Shown: positions 20,401 through 27,731 of the stretch, piece by piece
Position numbering within the stretch: position 1 is the stretch's first letter
Layout: each line of letters opens with the position of its first letter
Assembly (NCBI GenBank): GCA_945893045.1
Contig: CAMDEA010000005.1
Location: forward strand, 1-64,000
Reading direction: 5' to 3'
DNA length: 64,000 nucleotides
Origin: Planctomyces sp. SH-PL62
GTDB lineage: Bacteria; Planctomycetota; Planctomycetia; Planctomycetales; Planctomycetaceae
Program-made: the position numbers and the translations under genes
The notes under the pieces: generated by a model
The model's input: the letters and a program-made list of their open reading frames with translations, nothing else
The model's database searches: none
What the model was told of the DNA's origin: nothing

Positions 20401-21202
20401 CGCCGCCGCGATCTTCGAACTGGCGATCAAGGATCAGAATCTCGTTGCCCAGCCGCGACTCAATCTGGCGGCGCTGACCTACGCCCAAGAGGCCGGGCAT
20501 TGGGAACTCGTCGAAGCCTGTGTGCAACGTGCTCTGGCCAATGACAAGCTGCGAAACGTCTCGCAACTCTGGCGCGACGCGGCGGCCATCAAACTTCAAC
20601 TCCGTAATTTCCACGAATGGATCGAATGCCTCGACCGCGCCTACGAACTGGAGTTCGCCGCGCTTCCCAAGACGGTGAACCTCGAAGCGTTCCGCAAAGA
20701 TTACGACAGCCTCTTCGGGCAACTCGATCAACGCACGGATCAACTCGCCGACGCGAAGCCGTCTGAGAAGTTGGCCTTCGCCCTCATCGTGCAACGAGCC
20801 GCCGCTCGGTGGCGAGCCATCGACGTCGATGACACGGCTGCCTGTCATCGCACGGCTGCGATCCTCACGAAGCTGGGTCTGGCCACGGCGGCTTGGAACT
20901 ATTGGACAACCCCGCTGGCCGAGACCCCGGATCGCTCTGCGGTCTGGACCACGTTCGCCTCGGCGATGCAGTCGCAATACCGTCACACCGCCGCCGACCG
21001 AGCCTGGTCCACCGCCTTTGCCTGCGAGCCGACGAATCCCGATATCTTGCTCCAGCACGCCCAGTTCCTGCGCTCCACGCGACAAGAACACAAAGCCCGC
21101 GAGCTGCTGACAAAGATCACCACCAACACCTGGCAACCCCGCTTCGAGAACACGAAGCAGCAGGCTCGACAACTGCTGAACGGCGGCAGTTCACGACCCT
21201 GA
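14468..21202 (+). CDS. Giant FecR-VIT-vWA membrane protein with TPR-like C-terminus
   Basis: A 2244-residue protein. Order: cytoplasmic anti-sigma-like N-terminus (1-100), one membrane helix (about 103-121, VGIVAACAALVVVGLVF), FecR domain (about 163-262, TPHRTVTALGTKFVVK), VIT domain (about 325-455, FARTTIDQTYFNHTWQQLEG), vWA-like domain (about 580-720) whose metal-site DxSxS is replaced by VENSADRN, a coiled segment, a calcium-loop-like DGDINGNGVLDGRDY (about 1063) and DRDNDGDGSRD (about 1298), and a long helical TPR-like tail. Coupling to the ECF sigma gene by ATGA suggests it passes an envelope signal to that sigma factor. Five palindromic elements are embedded in frame (near residues 768, 1420, 1524, 1564 and 1931); the frame stays open through all. 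Its size and the inserts are exceptional. Confidence 0.88.
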   Translation: MSHSLNHDRLSDDLFRNRIAAALSELDQPESDADIAAALDAVDAEPLAEATTRRIMRQVRRSITETDFLSGTALAAGFAGKTNTTSPVASAIPLKASANALSRVGIVAACAALVVVGLVFQRFEDVERPPLRRGELLSSNNRLPGSQSNHAEPSTSIAAIQRVKLGETLSTGPREKRRVTLLDGSVLSINEQSRVTISGERRVKLLSGEVFVEVVPATNSERFVVETPHRTVTALGTKFVVKAQQQATNVVVTQGRVQVSGVEEVIPAGHELIADLDESKSAELRPAKRSAYVVEWVKDLMAAAGSVVVPTSEHAGGTVTVVDPQGQEMKLSLRKFHVDVHIEEGFARTTIDQTYFNHTWQQLEGTFRFPLPADASLSRLAMYVNGKLMEGGMVERDYGRNVFEQIRHTRRDPALLEWVDGSTFQMRVFPLEARQEKRILLSYTQRLPSDYGKSVYRFPAGHSLEGVREWSAHLRVKGAAGAKWYSPSHLLEGRDDQGDLLIDGREEYAALDRDLVVEFGEEMKEKPPVELEESRRRPMEKVRGRPPFGSQQSMWSVCEQDGFQYVMLRYRPELAAARQRSPQQWIFLVENSADRNDLLADTQRQIVKVLLENAEHTDTFSIIRAGTQADVFRRKPVPCSLENVAAAQEFLREVAPIGALDLEQALQAVRKQVRGQREAWIVHLGTGIPVLGERDETTLLRLVPAQARYVGVAVGKRWSKSFLETAANRTGGHVTQINPDEAVAWRAFDLLSTLNAPRLTEITVRSTPTRSVSEGDHSVTRSVSEGERSKDASPETNWLLLTNSLAHGQELAAVARFPKGQPLPKSVVITGKLDGQQNQSILEVPNGSHCGHLPRTWARFEIDRLVALGANEHKPQIIELSKAMYVMSPFTSLLVLETEAMYEQFKVDRGRKDHWAMYPAPAEIPVEADQGPSQLSPLDAAKERLKLTQARAKSAQSNYDRSITEKRPAADLQRLNRLNRAEQAEVKLIEREIQRIERANAAAADPVRQAWESVVQRRSAWQQGYLQQATRHHWNFWGRPTDWNSRSFRSRLTYEDLDSSVLDGDINGNGVLDGRDYFNSNGVLHNLWMVSPNRMWDSTDDVLQFTQPSSVTNGTPREFWLDPARPHLRPQNLSSDFSTSLPLTSFTVENVDSYLTLNIHGNLPVTPYYSTLIEDEYVNEQRYLRVPLLDSEDGVQFGDWSLRRRKRSFAGADLETRRSGYFNLNGISNPQVLARLIDDRDAGLPLLPSSDWLSAWDVRTDYEYDEANLMLAYRGIKPSFHRPELLRLRSGVENWNGPDRDNDGDGSRDASWTVLTPRATLFNGRPNYIVNDGSVVFDSWHETNLRTRYYPVADLILPPTGVLKDLPSYAPGLQTWPADRLAIVEQAATTKPQRGEVDAEARRLIEKARSLGWEKVRLISRNALASGSDREKPDASAFRLIDGFGRFVFDREVGEGLKETVINDGTTLWHLYPEIGLGAKRTLSRFHQSAIQSLIPWYVPSADDLSVEADVKSVGERTIRITSRMGTLARPNSGDGQEFPSNEIAVELVFAEDGRLSETRVIGMRRLGLRPDHHGDDRSDAIAKSERVGTESQPTVIAKQTFSADGTIRLFDAEDKLVGEVKYERQPIEAPNLVPLTKELVVLPLPYRSAAGVPVTVPVNLQTNAPDFAKLSEDDALLLLASYFAEARPSELTTFIEQRYTAKGDHRIGLAVLLSAVVPQNPLVANATKQHPDKPLGLFLEQFSAVAVQGNHHAWLEPASASPFLRRLVSAYNHHSRWSADQAAPRDRAAADIEKELAATLQFIRECRSLELATKLLATVAAGLKRTERMNATFARQLSDAATAMAEERGIPAFGRSARIEWLLTVGDEASVAQAKELFRTQLADAITNGGLPVLNGDTRTAFVKHFKTPDGQPCGPWGELVKEAARKLGEPEGVSPRTPANVRGLTPTGSPEIGRLFVADRLIALSRQCISLSEPALAAAIFELAIKDQNLVAQPRLNLAALTYAQEAGHWELVEACVQRALANDKLRNVSQLWRDAAAIKLQLRNFHEWIECLDRAYELEFAALPKTVNLEAFRKDYDSLFGQLDQRTDQLADAKPSEKLAFALIVQRAAARWRAIDVDDTAACHRTAAILTKLGLATAAWNYWTTPLAETPDRSAVWTTFASAMQSQYRHTAADRAWSTAFACEPTNPDILLQHAQFLRSTRQEHKARELLTKITTNTWQPRFENTKQQARQLLNGGSSRP
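16772..16827. repeat. Direct tandem pair of ACCCGAAGCGTCAGCGAGGG arms, in frame
   Basis: The 22-bp unit occurs at 16772-16794 and again at 16805-16827 in the same orientation, 33 bp apart, giving T-R-S-V-S-E-G twice. The same unit is an inverted pair at 37807-37898. It is a half-element duplication rather than a palindrome. Confidence 0.92.
18721..18790. repeat. Two-armed palindrome, AACGCGCTAGCGTCCGG family, in frame
   Basis: Arms 18721-18749 and 18762-18790 (29 bp) are inverted copies with one mismatch around a 12-bp spacer. It encodes R-N-A-L-A-S-G ... P-D-A-S-A-F-R-L-I in the giant FecR-VIT-vWA gene without a stop. Confidence 0.93.
19038..19090. repeat. Two-armed palindrome, GGGCACTCTTGCCC family, in frame
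   Basis: Arms 19038-19058 and 19070-19090 (21 bp) are inverted copies with two mismatches. The left arm follows GTAG and contains hairpin GGGCA-CTCT-TGCCC. It encodes M-G-T-L-A-R-P in the giant protein, 70 bp before the next element. Confidence 0.9.
19160..19252. repeat. REPIN-like element, GGGACTCCGTCCC family, in frame (second copy)
   Basis: Arms 19160-19184 and 19228-19252 are perfect 25-bp inverted copies with a 43-bp spacer. Same arm as 10051-10076, but the left arm is read in another frame here (R-R-L-G-L-R-P-D) while the right arm again gives V-G-T-E-S-Q-P-T. Total 93 bp, 31 codons. Confidence 0.95.
20258..20319. repeat. Two-armed palindrome, GGGCGTTAGCCCCCGG family, in frame
   Basis: Arms 20258-20283 and 20294-20319 (26 bp) are inverted copies with one mismatch around a 10-bp spacer. 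It encodes G-E-P-E-G-V-S-P-R-T ... R-G-L-T-P-T-G-S-P in the helical tail of the giant protein. Confidence 0.93.
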
Positions 21203-21300
21203 GCCGAGGGTGATGCAAAGTTGGTGTTGACGATGACCTGTGATTGGACGGGCTTTGGTTTCGCGGTCTTGGCCCCAACGGGGTCAGACTCGAAAGCCCA

Positions 21301-21596
21301 GGGCAACGCCGTTAAGGATTTTGTGGCGGAAGGCTTAGAGTTCTCGTCGCGTAGCGACAGCTTGACGGTAGCCCGGCGTTTCAACGCCGGGTTCGCGACA
21401 AGGAATGACAACCGAGTCGCGTAGCGACGACTGAAAGATCGTCTGCCAACGGCGACCTCAGTGCGTCGCTACGCGACGCAGCAATTTCACGTTCCACATC
21501 ACCGGGCGTTGAAACGCCCGGCTACTTTCACACTGTCGCTAACGCGACAGAATTCAATCCCCTCACCATTTCCAAAAATTCTTAACCGCGTTGCCC
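21301..21596. repeat. Nested composite palindrome in the spacer after the giant gene
   Basis: Within the 437-bp gap, three layers of inverted sequence are nested: outer GGGCAACGC..TTAAG pair (21301-21322 with 21575-21596), middle GTCGCGTAGCGAC-type pairs (21346, 21416, 21465, 21535), and inner GTAGCCCGGCGTTTCAACGC hairpins (21368-21391 with 21502-21525). GCCCCAACGGGG at about 21271 pairs with CCCGTTGGGGC at about 21594. No gene is seen. The structure can also terminate transcription between the convergent genes. Confidence 0.85.
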
Positions 21597-21639
21597 GTTG
21601 GGGCGGTGATGCGAAATCAATCGCGCCCGATTTCAGGCT

Positions 21640-23931
21640 CTATCCAAATCCCGACAAACGGCGCAGAGACCATTCGAGAGCGAGTAAACCCACGACGACC
21701 AGCCACAACCAAGGACTGTCCCACAGCGGTTGGCGAGTGATCACGGCGTCGCCGCGGGTCACGGGGATCTGCAACAACGACGAGACCAGCGTTTGCGAAT
21801 CGCGACACACAATCCCGTCAGCGGCTTGCGCGAGACGTTCGAGCAACTCCGGCTGAGGACGCGGCTGAAGCAGTTCATGCAGGTCGGGCAGAATTTGAAT
21901 CTTGGTGCTGGTGCGAGCGATCTCCTGGCCTTGGTGCGAGGCGATGACTTCGATTTCTCGCGAGGGGATCACCGTTGACGCGGCTCCCAGGAGATCCGGC
22001 ATGGTCGCCAGGGCCTGCGAGTCCATCTGGCCGACATAGTCTTTGCCAGACGTGGCGGCGGCGAGCGGCATCGCAGGCAAGCGGACTGCGGTTGTGGACG
22101 TGTCGGCGGTCTTCACGGTTGCCACGAGGTCGTAATCAATCGTCTCGTTGAGTTGCTCGTCGAAGGCCTGCGCGGTGAGGACGATCGGCTGCCCCGCGCG
22201 ATAGATGACGCGATCCGTTGCGATCTGCAATCGCTTGTTGCCGGCCGTCGAGTTTTCCGACAGCCAGCGCACCAGGTTTCTCCAGAAGCGGCGGAAGTAG
22301 CGGTTGTCGCCTTCGCCCCATTGCGATTCAAAGAAGCGGCCCCAGTCGGCGGTCGTGTCGGGGGCAAAGGCGAAGGTCCGCCCGCGACCGTAAGTCTGGC
22401 TGGCGAAGATCGGCATGATCCCCGCTTGTGGAATCGGTGTTGCCGACACTCCCAGCACGGTCGCTGCCGGTTTGAGTCGCTGCATGTAGTTCGTGCCGAG
22501 AAACAGCGGCATCGCCGCCAGCACGCGACGGTTCTGCTCGGGATCTTCCACGATGCGCCAGATCGGATGCGTCTGCGCGGCCTCGGGGATCTGCACTTTG
22601 AACTGGTGATACAGCCAACCTTGCCCAATGCGGCCCCCCTTCATGTCCACGGGGATGAGCTGGTCCCACACCGTTTGATCCCAGCCGCCGGCACCGAAGC
22701 TGGTGATGCCTCCGACCATCATGAAGCCGCCGCCGCGCTTCGCCACCAATTCGACGGTCCAGTCCAGTTGCTCGCGCGTGAACGCGCCGATCGAGATGTC
22801 GCTGCAGATGACGCAGTCGTATTGCAGCAGTTCTTCGCGCGTCGCCGGAAAGCCACGATAGGCGTCGTTCACGCGCTGCAACCGCGGTCGCTGCACGTAT
22901 TGCTGATCCGCGACCAGCGACAGGCATTCGATTTCCTTGTCCTCCTGCAAGGCGTTGTGGACCCACTGATATTCATTGCCGCCGGTCCCTTCCATGTAGA
23001 GGACTTTGAGTTTTCGCGCCGCCTTGCAGAGCTGAAACGGGACGCGATTGTTTTGCTCGGTGACTTCGCCGGGGAGCGGCGGTGCTTCCAACACGAGTTC
23101 GCCGTATTCGGGATTGGCCTCCACGATCAGTTCGAACGGTTGCGGCTTCTCGCTGAGCGTCACGGGCAGAGTGGCCAGAGGCGGCAACTGCGGCCGATCG
23201 GCCACGCGCACCTGCAAGACGACGCGCTCACCCTCGAAACCGGTTCCGCGCAGCACACCTCGAAGGGGCGCTTTCGTCCCGGCCGTGACGCGCGGCGGAA
23301 CAACGAGTTCATCAATCCCCACGTCACCGCGAATCTGCGAACTGCCGACGGGAAACACATGGATGGGGATCTTCAGACTGCGATATCCCTGAGCCACCTC
23401 GGTCAGTCGATCCGCGTCGTCCACAGCGCCGTCGGAGAAGACGACGATCGCACGCGGCAGTTCTCGCGCAAATCTCGACGGCAACTGTTCGAGCGCGTCA
23501 CACAGCCGTGTCGCGTCGTCGTTCGGGCTGAGTTGTGAGAAATCAGCGGCGGACGACAACTGCTGGCCGAATCGGAAGAGTTGCACGCGCGGACGATCGG
23601 TGTGCCGTTGCAACTGCGAATCCACTTCTTGAATCGTCTGCTGCACGGCCAGCGAGCGACTCAGTGGCTGCTCCAGCGCCATGCTCCGGGACGAGTCCAC
23701 CAGGAACATCACCTGCGGCGGCTGGTCGGGCAGGCGATGCTCACGTCTCCGCACCGGATTGAGCAACACCACAAGCAGCAGCAACATCACCAGCAATCGG
23801 GGCGCGAACAGCGTCCAGTTTCTGAGCCGATCCGAGATCGCCGTGCCTCTCGCGACGAAGATCAGGGCCACCATTCCGGCTGCCACCGCAACATACAACC
23901 AACCGGAATAGGAACCCGACCACTCCAACAT
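21640..23931 (-). CDS. vWA and glutamine-amidotransferase-like membrane protein
   Basis: A 763-residue protein with two N-terminal helices (WLYVAVAAGMVALIFVA and LLVMLLLLVVLLNP), a von Willebrand A domain with intact metal site (FLVDSSRSM), then a class I glutamine-amidotransferase-like domain (LKVLYMEGTGGNEYQ, GGFMMVGGITSFGAGGW) and a C-terminal helix (SPWLWLVVVGLLALEW). This architecture is the standard last member of planctomycete MoxR/DUF58 operons. The amidotransferase nucleophile cysteine is not in a G-x-C-x-G motif here, so the domain is likely structural. It is the 3'-most gene of the operon, 195 bp after the coiled-coil gene with a palindromic element between. Confidence 0.85.
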   Translation of the reverse strand: MLEWSGSYSGWLYVAVAAGMVALIFVARGTAISDRLRNWTLFAPRLLVMLLLLVVLLNPVRRREHRLPDQPPQVMFLVDSSRSMALEQPLSRSLAVQQTIQEVDSQLQRHTDRPRVQLFRFGQQLSSAADFSQLSPNDDATRLCDALEQLPSRFARELPRAIVVFSDGAVDDADRLTEVAQGYRSLKIPIHVFPVGSSQIRGDVGIDELVVPPRVTAGTKAPLRGVLRGTGFEGERVVLQVRVADRPQLPPLATLPVTLSEKPQPFELIVEANPEYGELVLEAPPLPGEVTEQNNRVPFQLCKAARKLKVLYMEGTGGNEYQWVHNALQEDKEIECLSLVADQQYVQRPRLQRVNDAYRGFPATREELLQYDCVICSDISIGAFTREQLDWTVELVAKRGGGFMMVGGITSFGAGGWDQTVWDQLIPVDMKGGRIGQGWLYHQFKVQIPEAAQTHPIWRIVEDPEQNRRVLAAMPLFLGTNYMQRLKPAATVLGVSATPIPQAGIMPIFASQTYGRGRTFAFAPDTTADWGRFFESQWGEGDNRYFRRFWRNLVRWLSENSTAGNKRLQIATDRVIYRAGQPIVLTAQAFDEQLNETIDYDLVATVKTADTSTTAVRLPAMPLAAATSGKDYVGQMDSQALATMPDLLGAASTVIPSREIEVIASHQGQEIARTSTKIQILPDLHELLQPRPQPELLERLAQAADGIVCRDSQTLVSSLLQIPVTRGDAVITRQPLWDSPWLWLVVVGLLALEWSLRRLSGFG

Positions 23932-23968
23932 CAGACCACCCTAGCGAGGCTTCACCTCAGACCTGTTC

Positions 23969-24037
23969 CCATTCGCGCTCCGTTTCATTCGCGCGGACAG
24001 TCAAGACTGCCGCGCGAATGAAATCGAGCGCGAATGG
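23969..24037. repeat. Two-armed palindrome, CATTCGCGCG family, copy 2
   Basis: Arms of about 33 bp (23969-24002 and 24005-24037) are near-perfect inverted copies. The family is the same as 12384-12452. It lies in the spacer between two genes of the MoxR operon. Confidence 0.92.
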
Positions 24038-24126
24038 CTGCAAACCTTGATTCAATCGCAACGAGTTTCCGACCTGAAGAGGTCTAACGAACCCAGGTGA
24101 GCGGACGAACGAAGTCACATCGACAT

Positions 24127-25791
24127 TCACTGCCGCAAGTCGTCGGACAGGACTCGATAATACTCTTCGACCAGCTTCTTGTACGTCGGCGGCACGGGCT
24201 GGTCCGCGTCCATCAATGCGGCGGCGAGGATCGCCTCCTGAATTTTCGCTTGCAGCGCCTTCGAGATTTCGCGGGCCCCGTTGAAGTCACCCAGTTCCAT
24301 CCGGGAATAGAAGCCGTCGGGAGGTGGCTGGCCACCTTCCACGAACGGAGTGAGTTGAGGCTTGGCCTGCGATCCCGTTCGCGCTTGGCGGAGTGCCTCG
24401 GCCAGCCGGCGATCTCCGTCAGCGAGTGCGTCCAACCGCTGTTCGAGGCCGCTCGCCTTTTTATCGGCCGACGCGGCTTTGTGGCCTTGCTCATGAGCGC
24501 GCTTCGCTTGTTCGATCAGTTGCGCCAACTGCTCTTCCAGCGCGATCAATTCCTTGAGTTGCGGCTGCGCGTATTCGCTGCGGGCCGTCGTCAGCGAGCG
24601 GCTCAACTCGTTCAACCGTTCGCGCGCTTCCGCCACAGCGCGTCCCGCCGGAGCTTTGCGATCGGCCTGAAGGTCATCGGCCGCTTGCTTCATGCCGGCC
24701 GCGATCTCGCGCGGCGGGTTCTCGGCCTGGACCTGATCGAGCTTTTGTTTGACCCCTCCCTTTTCCTTGACGGCGTCACGCTCCAACCCGTCGAGCAAGT
24801 CGGCCAGCAATTCTGTTTGAGCGGCCAGCGCCCGTTCGTCGCGAGCGGCGTTCCCTTTGTCGCTGGGTGATGCGGGCGTTTTCGACGGCTCACCGTCGCC
24901 GAGTTGCTTCTCGATCGACTCTTGCTTGTTGGCGAGTTGCTGCGCGAGCTTCTGAGCTTGCTCCAGGCGTTGTCCAAAATCGCGTGTCCCCATTGCGGCG
25001 AGGTGAGCGGAAAGTTGCTCCAACTGTTCGGCAGATCGTCGGCCTTCTTTGGCAGCCGATTCGCCCGCTTGTTTTCGCAGTTCGTCCAGCCCCTGCTGCA
25101 TCGACTGAGCCGCTTGCTGAGCCTGCTCGCCCGCCGCTTTGCCGGCGGTGTCGAGCTTTTCGAGTTGCTTCTGAAGATCAGCCAGTTCGGCCTGCATCTT
25201 CTCTTGATTGGTAGCGACCTCCGCTTGCGACGGGCTATCGGACTTCTGACTTTGTTCTGGTTTCGACGGCGAAGAGCTGGCCGACTTGCTCGGATTGCTC
25301 GGATTGCTGCACGATTGCTGGGCCTGCTCGGACCATTTCCGTTCGCGTTTGGCGAGATCGTCGAGCTTGGATCGCGCGTCCGCCAGTTGTTGCTGCTGGT
25401 CCTTCTTCTTCTCAGGCAGACGCAGCTTCTGACGTTGCTCGCGGTCGAACTTGCGACAAGCGGCTGCGGATGGACTGCTCGATTGGCTGAGCATCTTCCT
25501 CGCGTTTTGTCGGGCACGGATCAGGCTGGCGAGAGCTTGCTGCTCGGACGTGAGAGCCTCGGACAGTTCGGGCACATCGAGAGCCTGCAATGCTGCCTGC
25601 ATCTGGGCGACGGCATCCGTCAGACCGGGCAGCGCCGCACCGCGTGCGGCCAGGCCCTGTGCGAACTCGTTGGTCTTCTCCAAGAGTTCAGATTGATTTG
25701 TGTGGAGTTCTTTGGCCGCGGATGTTGCGAGCGGTTGTTGTTCCTGAGCGGTCAAAGTTTGATTGAGATTGTTGCGTTGCCGGACGATCAA
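24127..25791 (-). CDS. Coiled-coil protein, detached C-terminal half of the preceding gene
   Basis: A long Gln/Ala/Lys/Glu-rich helical protein (554 residues from a possible TTG at 25791) with heptad-like stretches such as LEQLSAHLAAMG and EERLNELSRSL. The frame is the same as that of the gene ending at 25819: the stop TGA is followed by nine readable codons (N-G-C-A-T-T-L-E-E) and then L-I-V-R-Q-R-N-N-L-N-Q, which in relatives as I know them directly follows the DIRPF motif of the same protein. A GGAGGAG lies just before the TTG and could allow re-initiation. Coding quality is intact over the whole length, so the break is recent, an error, or bypassed. Confidence 0.7.
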   Translation of the reverse strand: MIVRQRNNLNQTLTAQEQQPLATSAAKELHTNQSELLEKTNEFAQGLAARGAALPGLTDAVAQMQAALQALDVPELSEALTSEQQALASLIRARQNARKMLSQSSSPSAAACRKFDREQRQKLRLPEKKKDQQQQLADARSKLDDLAKRERKWSEQAQQSCSNPSNPSKSASSSPSKPEQSQKSDSPSQAEVATNQEKMQAELADLQKQLEKLDTAGKAAGEQAQQAAQSMQQGLDELRKQAGESAAKEGRRSAEQLEQLSAHLAAMGTRDFGQRLEQAQKLAQQLANKQESIEKQLGDGEPSKTPASPSDKGNAARDERALAAQTELLADLLDGLERDAVKEKGGVKQKLDQVQAENPPREIAAGMKQAADDLQADRKAPAGRAVAEARERLNELSRSLTTARSEYAQPQLKELIALEEQLAQLIEQAKRAHEQGHKAASADKKASGLEQRLDALADGDRRLAEALRQARTGSQAKPQLTPFVEGGQPPPDGFYSRMELGDFNGAREISKALQAKIQEAILAAALMDADQPVPPTYKKLVEEYYRVLSDDLRQ

Positions 25792-25818
25792 CTCCTCCAG
25801 AGTTGTAGCGCAGCCGTT

Positions 25819-27429
25819 TCAGGTGCCGCCGGTATCGAGCATCTGAAAGGCGAGCTTGAACGGCCGGATGTCGATGAACCGCAACGGTGTCGTTGTTCGC
25901 CTCGGCTGTCCGAAGTAATTGTCTTCCGCGAAGGCGAAATAGTTCACGGCGTCCTGATGACTGAGTGGATGCTGCTCCAGCAACAGTTCGGACGGCAGAC
26001 GGAACAGTTCTGTCGAGCCGTCCGCGTTTTGCTCCAGCAGCGTTTCCATCGGGCCGCCGCTGATCTGGTACATGACCCCGACTTTGAAGAGTCCCAGATC
26101 GTCATCGGCCTCGACGAGCAGCGGAACTTCGGTGGTCGGGGTGACGACGAGTTCCTCCGACGGTTCGATGAATTGCACCTGCGGCTTGCGGTCCAATTGC
26201 ACGCGAATGTGGAATCGCACCGGCTCCAGCGACATGCCATCCGCCGCCTGGGCTGAGAACGAAAACGCGGCGCTCTTTCGCAGGTCGTTGAACTTGCCTC
26301 GGACCAAGTTGCCGTCGATGGTCAAGGGGATCTTGCTCGCGGACGAATCGGCAGATCCCTCGCGCTGGACGAGCTTCGCCTCACCAGCAGGCCGATTGAG
26401 TTCCAGTGTGAGTTCGACGTTGGAACCCTCCAGCACTTTCAGGTCGAGCGATTCGACCGTCTCGTCCGTCTTGCCGGTGTATTCGGGCGGAGTGATGTGG
26501 GTCTGTGATTTCTCCAACGTCAAAGGCTGCAAGACGCGGATCGCACCGAGCGGCAATGCTCGCGGGCCGGCAACCACTTCAAACTCGATGTCGTGGCCGA
26601 GGTTCTCCAGCGTGGCGTCGAGCGGCCCGTGCAGAAGCGCGGAAGTCTCTTCTTCGTCGGTCGCGACGAGATCCATCGTCTGCCAGTCGTCTTGTGAACC
26701 GGCTGGCCGATACCGCAACTGAGCCGACGGAATCGGTCGGCCCGTGACATCCGCCTTCACCGTGACCGACTCACCGGAACGGATCGTCGTCGTCTGCGGC
26801 GAGTAAGTGACCGTCGTGTACTCGGAGGGCAGCAATAACGCTCTCGCGGCGGCGATGCGGAATTCGGGCGAGCCGATCAACGCCACGATCCAAACGCACG
26901 CCACAGCGGCGGCCACCAAGAACGCTTTGACGAGCGGCCGGCCATCAATGGCCCCGTCCCAATCGGCCCGCTCGGCAACCTGATGCGACTCCCGATGCAA
27001 CGCCGCAACGAGCAGGGGCGAAGCTGCGGCCGGATGCCTATCGGGCTGGTCATAGTCGAGCGTCGTCCGCAATCGTTGTCCGAGTTGTTCGAGTTGTGCC
27101 TCCGCATCCACCGCCGCCCGCGACAACGTGTAGTTGGCGATCCAGCTTTTCCAACCCAGGTAAATCGCCGCTGAGGCCATCATCACGAGACCAGCGAACC
27201 ATCCTGTGCGATACGCGAATTCGAGTTCCAGTAAAAAGTCCGCGACGGCGACGATGCTCAAGGCCAACGCGCATCCGATCGCCAGACAACACAGTCCGAC
27301 GAGCTTGCGCTGGAGAATCGCCCGCTGCTGCATGTCCCGTATGCGAGCTTCCAACTCGCGTCGAGCAACATCGGCGGGGACGCTCTTGGTCAATTTCGAC
27401 ACGGGGGTCGAAGGCGTTGTGAGCGACAT
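25819..27429 (-). CDS. DUF4175-like membrane protein, N-terminal half (interrupted by TGA)
   Basis: 536 residues: polar start, two membrane helices (LVGLCCLAIGCALALSIVAV and WFAGLVMMASAAIYLGW), another helix (AFLVAAAVACVWIVALIG), then Ig-like beta domains containing repeated PP-E-Y-T-type strands (ITPPEYTG) and ending in RFIDIRPFKLAFQMLDTGGT. The TGA follows a glycine-rich stretch and a single base change GGA to TGA would explain it. ATG at 27429 was chosen over 27561 because the upstream extension is spacer sequence containing a palindrome. In the operon it follows the BatA-like gene after a 302-bp gap occupied mainly by a palindromic element. Confidence 0.75.
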   Translation of the reverse strand: MSLTTPSTPVSKLTKSVPADVARRELEARIRDMQQRAILQRKLVGLCCLAIGCALALSIVAVADFLLELEFAYRTGWFAGLVMMASAAIYLGWKSWIANYTLSRAAVDAEAQLEQLGQRLRTTLDYDQPDRHPAAASPLLVAALHRESHQVAERADWDGAIDGRPLVKAFLVAAAVACVWIVALIGSPEFRIAAARALLLPSEYTTVTYSPQTTTIRSGESVTVKADVTGRPIPSAQLRYRPAGSQDDWQTMDLVATDEEETSALLHGPLDATLENLGHDIEFEVVAGPRALPLGAIRVLQPLTLEKSQTHITPPEYTGKTDETVESLDLKVLEGSNVELTLELNRPAGEAKLVQREGSADSSASKIPLTIDGNLVRGKFNDLRKSAAFSFSAQAADGMSLEPVRFHIRVQLDRKPQVQFIEPSEELVVTPTTEVPLLVEADDDLGLFKVGVMYQISGGPMETLLEQNADGSTELFRLPSELLLEQHPLSHQDAVNYFAFAEDNYFGQPRRTTTPLRFIDIRPFKLAFQMLDTGGT

Positions 27430-27528
27430 GTTTGTCGGCCCTCGTGGGTGGTTTTGGATGACGTCAGAGTAACGAGTTGTTTTCGTTTCGACCAAACAGG
27501 AAATCGCGGCCGATGCCGCTCTGTTCTC

Positions 27529-27627
27529 CTCTGCGCCGTGTCGCGTCTCTGTGGTGTGCATCCCCCCTTCTCAATGGTTGGGTTCCGCAAACGGTTGGAC
27601 ACCACAGAGACGCGACGGGGCACAGAG
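27529..27627. repeat. Two-armed palindrome, CTCTGCGCCGTGTCGCGTCT family
   Basis: Arms 27529-27557 and 27599-27627 (29 bp) are inverted copies with three mismatches around a 41-bp spacer. It lies in the 302-bp gap 27430-27731, which holds nothing else I recognise. Confidence 0.9.
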
Positions 27628-27731
27628 ATCGGAGTTGCGGCGGCAATTCGCATGGTTCGGAAATATGTCGATACGGCCGGGCCGCTCCCTAACGGTCGCG
27701 GTACGGATTGGAAAACGGCGGTACTAATTTC

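Noticed and set aside
25819..25821. Selenocysteine codon at the in-frame TGA
   Set aside because: No redox-type active-site context and no recognisable stem-loop of the bacterial SECIS type just downstream; the flanking sequence is a glycine-rich linker.
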